DNA from: Amoeboaphelidium occidentale
Lineage: Eukaryota > Aphelidiomycota > Aphelidea
DNA length: 64,000 nt
Direction of reading: 5' to 3'
NCBI GenBank assembly: GCA_023515795.1
Contig: JALGPX010000017.1
Coordinates: forward strand, 1-64,000
The notes under the pieces are model-generated. The model did not search any database, was not told the origin of the DNA, and saw only the letters and a program-made list of their open reading frames with translations. The translations under genes and the position numbers were made by a program. Within the stretch, counting starts at the first letter, position 1; the number at the start of each line of letters is the position of its first letter. Below, piece after piece: positions 63,898 through 64,000 of this stretch.

Positions 63898-64000
63898 ATG
63901 CAAAGATTTTCCTCTCAAGATAACTTTTATCTATTTCGCACATTCATGTTCAGACACGCATTTAAATCAGCAACGAATGCTGCTAAAGGAAGCGCAAGAT
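63898..64000 (+). CDS. Start of a further gene, 3' partial
   Basis: ATG 63898 lies 13 bp after the ZnT9 fusion stop. The open frame begins MQRFSSQDNFYLFRTFM and continues FRHAFKSATNAAKGSAR to the window edge. It is basic, aromatic and free of acidic residues after position 8, so it could be a mitochondrial presequence. The protein beyond the window is unknown, and a second ATG at 63946 is an alternative start. Confidence 0.4.
   Translation, partial: MQRFSSQDNFYLFRTFMFRHAFKSATNAAKGSAR

Overview
The window is a piece of a compact, moderately AT-rich nuclear genome of a unicellular eukaryote. It carries about 40 protein genes in 64 kb, on both strands, mostly 20-200 bp apart. Nearly half are intronless. 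The rest are cut by very short introns, mostly 32-56 bp, with GT-AG ends and a CTAAT/TTAAT/CTGAC-like branch site a few bases before the acceptor. The gene set has a phenylalanine hydroxylase with an ACT domain, a complex I accessory subunit, a STRIP protein, PCNA and ORC6, and a VWA-VWD cell-surface protein. This suggests a free-living aerobic protist; a heterolobosean or amoebozoan would fit, but that is only a guess.

Layout. 1-3.7 kb: a receptor-like kinase (cut by the window edge), a GATA factor, TRAPPC3/Bet3 and a double-RING protein. 3.8-8.6 kb: MARK/PAR-1 kinase, then ORC6 and PCNA divergent from a 101-bp gap. 8.7-9.7 kb: a frameshifted PD-(D/E)XK transposase/nuclease-like gene. 10.3-15.2 kb: a LysM-like GPI protein, BUD13, a PHO80-type cyclin and a BAR-like/SH3 protein. 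15.2-17.4 kb is a debris zone: tRNA-Ile(AAU), a 5'-truncated acetyl-CoA carboxylase tail and a decayed Fanzor/TnpB-like C-terminus. 17.4-30.6 kb: KIN4/GIN4-like kinase, RibD-like reductase, TYW4, STRIP/Far11, PLPBP, a CTDSPL2-like phosphatase and an MKK3/6-like MAP2K. 30.8-41.3 kb: AP-3 delta, NDUFA3-like, TBC RabGAP, RPL39, nucleoplasmin-FKBP, VAP, CCT2 and PAH. 41.3-50.2 kb: a homeodomain protein, eIF3m, a MAPR haem-binding protein, a GON4L-like protein, a LicD/fukutin-like protein, a 2OG-Fe(II) oxygenase and sds22. 50.2-55.1 kb: a Ser-rich protein and SNU114/EFTUD2, both rich in trinucleotide repeats; the SNU114 locus also has four N-gaps, each flanked by a direct duplication that looks like an assembly fault. 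55.1-64 kb: the 1691-residue VWA-VWD protein, NAP1, a 66-residue tail-anchored protein, a Myb-ZnT9 fusion and the start of one more gene.

The genes are mostly unrelated housekeeping genes, but some pairings may matter: ORC6/PCNA share a promoter gap (replication), and BUD13 and SNU114 are both spliceosomal. The most striking result is in gene structure: a 4-nt microexon in the MAPR gene, a 16-nt microexon in the MAP2K gene, and two genes (RPL39 and CCT2) whose first coding exon is only the ATG. Stop codons are often embedded in AATAAA, so 3' ends are very short and convergent transcripts probably overlap. Exon boundaries are my own calls from splice motifs, reading phase and family conservation; none is backed by transcript data.
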